This document shows positions 5,511-7,385 of a stretch of DNA of 7,385 nucleotides, in pieces. The stretch covers positions 1 to 7,385 of the forward strand of contig JAIEQQ010000071.1 in NCBI GenBank assembly GCA_019747615.1, in the 5' to 3' direction. Source of the DNA: Phycisphaerales bacterium (GTDB taxonomy: Bacteria > Planctomycetota > Phycisphaerae > Phycisphaerales > UBA1924). The notes under the pieces are model-generated. The model was not told the DNA's origin. It did no database searches and saw nothing but the letters and a program-made list of their open reading frames with translations. The stretch's first letter is position 1. Each line of letters starts with the position of its first letter. The translations under genes and the position numbers were made by a program.

Positions 5511-6878
5511 TCAGTTCGGCAGCGCCAGGAACGTCGCGTTGAAGCTGTCCTGAGTATCGACGCGGAACGCATCAGGACCGGAAGCTCGCAAGATTTCGAA
5601 GAAGGTGTTTGACGCGCCTTCCGGTACGTTCTCGATCAGCGACGTGCCGCTGATGGTCATGTGCTGCCCAGGGGTGCTGAAGAAGAACGTTGTCGGCGAG
5701 CCGATGAGCGAGCCAATGCGAGGGCGGATCGTCACCGCTGTGTTCGCTGTGTTGGTGAAGCCCGAGATGGTCCAGTTCACCAGCACACGTCCCGCGGGAA
5801 ACGTGCGGCTGACGCTCGTCTGCGCGATCGTGTTGTAAATGGGGGTCGAGTACGACGCCGGCGTGAATGAGGGGACGGAGGTGCTGAACGCGACGTACGG
5901 AGACGCCACCCGGGCCGGGACGCCTGTCAGCCCTGACCACGGAGCGCGGTCCGCGACGTTCGCGACCAACGCTCGCCCAGCCTGCGGCGCAATGGTGATT
6001 GCCTGGCGCGGCGCGAGCGTTACGAAGCCGCTGCCTGGGGGCGATTCGGCGGCAGTCTCGATCCAAAGTGACTGGCTGTTGAGAATGGCGTTGCCGAAGT
6101 CCAGCTCGGTGCGAATCAGCCCGCGCTCAACATTGGTGAACTGCTTGGTGGTGGGGCCGGCCAGCGCAGCCTCGCCGAGCGAAGCAAAGGGCGCAGCGAA
6201 GAGCGAGAAGCGGACGTTGGCGTTGCCGGTGATTGGGCCGCTGCCGACCTCCAGCACGCCCTGATAGGTGAAGCGCGTGTCCATGTCGCCGACGATGTTG
6301 AGGACCCAGCCGCCCTGAATCACGCCACCTGCTCCGCTTGGAAACTCATCAGCGATGTAGAGCGTCCAGGTCCCGTTGGGGTTGGTGCCGTAGAGCGAGG
6401 ACATGTCCGTTGTGTAAGGCAGGCCCGGGGCGGGGGCGGGCAAAGCGCCGCCGCTGACGACCGTTGGGCGATAGGTGCCCGAGATCGATGGGACGCCGAA
6501 CGCAGTGGGCAGCGTGCCGGTGGCTTCGTTGCTGAAGGTCCAGGTCTGGCCGACGAGACTCGTGTTGCTCGCGGCACCGCTGACCAGGAGAACCTTCTGG
6601 CCGCTGGGCGCGACGAGCAGCGCGCGGATGTCGCTGGCGAAGGTGTGGTTGATGTTCTGAATGGTGACGGTGAAGGTCTTGATGCGTGAGGGCGCACCGG
6701 ACACCGAGATCGACGTGCCGTACGGATTCGCAACACCCGTTGGAGAACTTGCGGGAATCGCGATCTGGGTCATGTTGCTGAAGGACTGGGCCTGCGCTTG
6801 AGCCACGAACCCGAAAGCCGCGGCGATGGCAAGAGCAGCGACGAACGTTGAGAAGCGCAGCGAAGTCAAAGCGAGCAT
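5511..6878 (-). CDS. Secreted P-domain protein with tail-fibre-like C-terminal region
   Basis: The product is 455 residues. A signal peptide covers about 1-30 (FVAALAIAAAFGFVAQAQA, probable cleavage after AQA). Residues about 35-197 form a proprotein-convertase P-domain: INHTFASDIRALLVAPSG (76-93) and NPNGTWTLYIADEFPSG (166-182), closing with GGWVLNIVG. Such beta-sandwich domains usually accompany subtilisin-like proteases, but no Asp/His/Ser protease domain is present. Residues 201-300 are a module starting TRFTYQGVLE and ending FVTLAPRQAITIAPQA, common in planctomycete surface proteins. WSGLTGVPA (314-322) is a phage-tail-fibre-like linker that normally precedes repeats and an S74 domain. 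Here it leads instead into about 130 beta-rich residues. ATG 6878 is chosen over an upstream in-frame start (6908) because GGAGAG lies four bases before it and the signal peptide follows. A weak -10-like TATGCT reads leftward at 6914-6909. The function is probably structural or adhesive at the surface; no enzymatic role is visible. Confidence 0.88.
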   Translation of the reverse strand: MLALTSLRFSTFVAALAIAAAFGFVAQAQAQSFSNMTQIAIPASSPTGVANPYGTSISVSGAPSRIKTFTVTIQNINHTFASDIRALLVAPSGQKVLLVSGAASNTSLVGQTWTFSNEATGTLPTAFGVPSISGTYRPTVVSGGALPAPAPGLPYTTDMSSLYGTNPNGTWTLYIADEFPSGAGGVIQGGWVLNIVGDMDTRFTYQGVLEVGSGPITGNANVRFSLFAAPFASLGEAALAGPTTKQFTNVERGLIRTELDFGNAILNSQSLWIETAAESPPGSGFVTLAPRQAITIAPQAGRALVANVADRAPWSGLTGVPARVASPYVAFSTSVPSFTPASYSTPIYNTIAQTSVSRTFPAGRVLVNWTISGFTNTANTAVTIRPRIGSLIGSPTTFFFSTPGQHMTISGTSLIENVPEGASNTFFEILRASGPDAFRVDTQDSFNATFLALPN

Positions 6879-7251
6879 GAATCTCTCCGGGCGTGTTGAA
6901 CTCCCCAAAGCATACCGGTAACGAATAGACTGTCTGTGGAGTCTCGTGAGTAATCATGACACGCAGCGTGCGATGGGGCAAGTACTCGATCGATGAAGAC
7001 GTGTAGTCGCACCAAACGCTGGATGCTGAATCTCGCTCGTGGATTTCAGAAGCCATCGGGCAAAGCCCCTGCTCCCGCGTCTCCACGCCGAGTGGCGCGA
7101 CGGCGTTGGACTGGGGCTGCCGCGGACTTCCTGGTCTGCCGTTTCGAGCAGATCCGGCGGCGAGGAGCTCAGTATCCAAATACGTTGCGAACATCGCGAA
7201 CGATCGGAGTCGCAGATCGCGAGTTGGGCAAGTTTTTGAAAAGCTCAGAAC
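6879..7251. other. Long non-coding stretch upstream of the P-domain gene
   Basis: No convincing gene was found in these roughly 370 bases. Frames that are open here, on both strands, lack domain-like sequence and show no consistent GC3 bias. The leftward frame crossing 6349-7299 is mostly the shadow of the P-domain gene. The part next to 6878 must hold that gene's promoter and ribosome site (GGAGAG). TCGCGA occurs twice close together near 7193-7222, without further structure that I can support. Confidence 0.5.
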
Positions 7252-7352
7252 TGATGGCCCACTCAGCAGCGATGATGGTAATCTTCGTGAGTGTCGCACT
7301 CAGCCTTGGCCATCATCTCGAGATGGCCGAACGCCGCGCGTGGTCGCGCGGC
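7252..7352. repeat. Cluster of inverted repeats with alternative pairings, possible structured RNA
   Basis: Several exact complementary segments are packed into 100 bases. TGATGGCC (7252-7259) pairs with GGCCATCA (7308-7315), and CACTCA (7260-7265) pairs with TGAGTG (7288-7293), nested inside it. In competition, TGAGTG can pair with a second CACTCA (7297-7302) over a 3-base loop, and GGCCATC (7308-7314) can pair with a second GATGGCC (7322-7328). A third hairpin, GCCGCGCG (7333-7340) with CGCGCGGC (7345-7352), follows. Two short unrecognised frames also cross it: plus strand from ATG 7254 or 7272, open to the window edge, and a small minus-strand one. Whether this is a leader RNA, a repeat element or chance cannot be settled here. 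Confidence 0.4.
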
Positions 7353-7385
7353 CGGCCGTCAGCCCGGGACGCCCCACGTGAAGCG

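Noticed and set aside
6349..7299. A minus-strand open frame, 316 codons, overlapping the P-domain gene
   Set aside because: Most of it is an out-of-frame reading of the P-domain gene, and its upstream part has no domain-like sequence, signal peptide or ribosome site.

Overview
The window is about 65% GC. It reads as a chromosomal stretch of a Planctomycetota bacterium, most likely Phycisphaerae/Phycisphaerales. That assignment is inferred from strongly GC-biased third codon positions and from large secreted proteins built of modules common in that group: a proprotein-convertase P-domain, a 'TYQG' tail-fibre-like module with an APRQA motif, and an S74 intramolecular chaperone domain. No phage replication, transposase, tRNA, rRNA or CRISPR signal was seen.

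Layout from left to right: (1) the 3' part of a glutamine-hydrolysing asparagine synthase, cut by the left edge (1-1029, +). (2) A secreted peptidoglycan-amidase/PGRP-fold lipoprotein with a twin-arginine motif and a lipobox-like cysteine (1255-2037, +). (3) An AT-rich island of short direct and inverted repeats around a 26-nt perfect palindrome, lying between convergent genes (2049-2131). (4) The B subunit of a 3-oxoacid CoA-transferase (2136-2798, -), with no A subunit beside it. (5) Divergent from it, a membrane-anchored ankyrin-repeat protein (2931-3926, +). (6) A convergent S74-chaperone surface protein (3974-5071, -), whose open frame and domain run past its only normal start codon, so its N-terminus appears lost. 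(7) A degenerate interval (5072-5510) holding the in-frame upstream remnant of gene 6 and, on the other strand, a GC3-rich C-terminal gene fragment ending at a strong hairpin. (8) A secreted P-domain protein with a tail-fibre-like C-terminus (5511-6878, -). (9) About 500 bases without a convincing gene, ending in a dense cluster of inverted repeats (7252-7352) with mutually exclusive pairings.

The genes do not form one operon or pathway: orientations alternate and the spacers are long. The common thread is the cell envelope. The amidase, the ankyrin protein, the S74 protein and the P-domain protein all look exported or membrane-anchored, while the asparagine synthase and CoA-transferase subunit are cytoplasmic metabolism. 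The parts most worth a second look are the 5072-5475 scar-like interval and the hairpin cluster at the right edge. I found no convincing complete new system.
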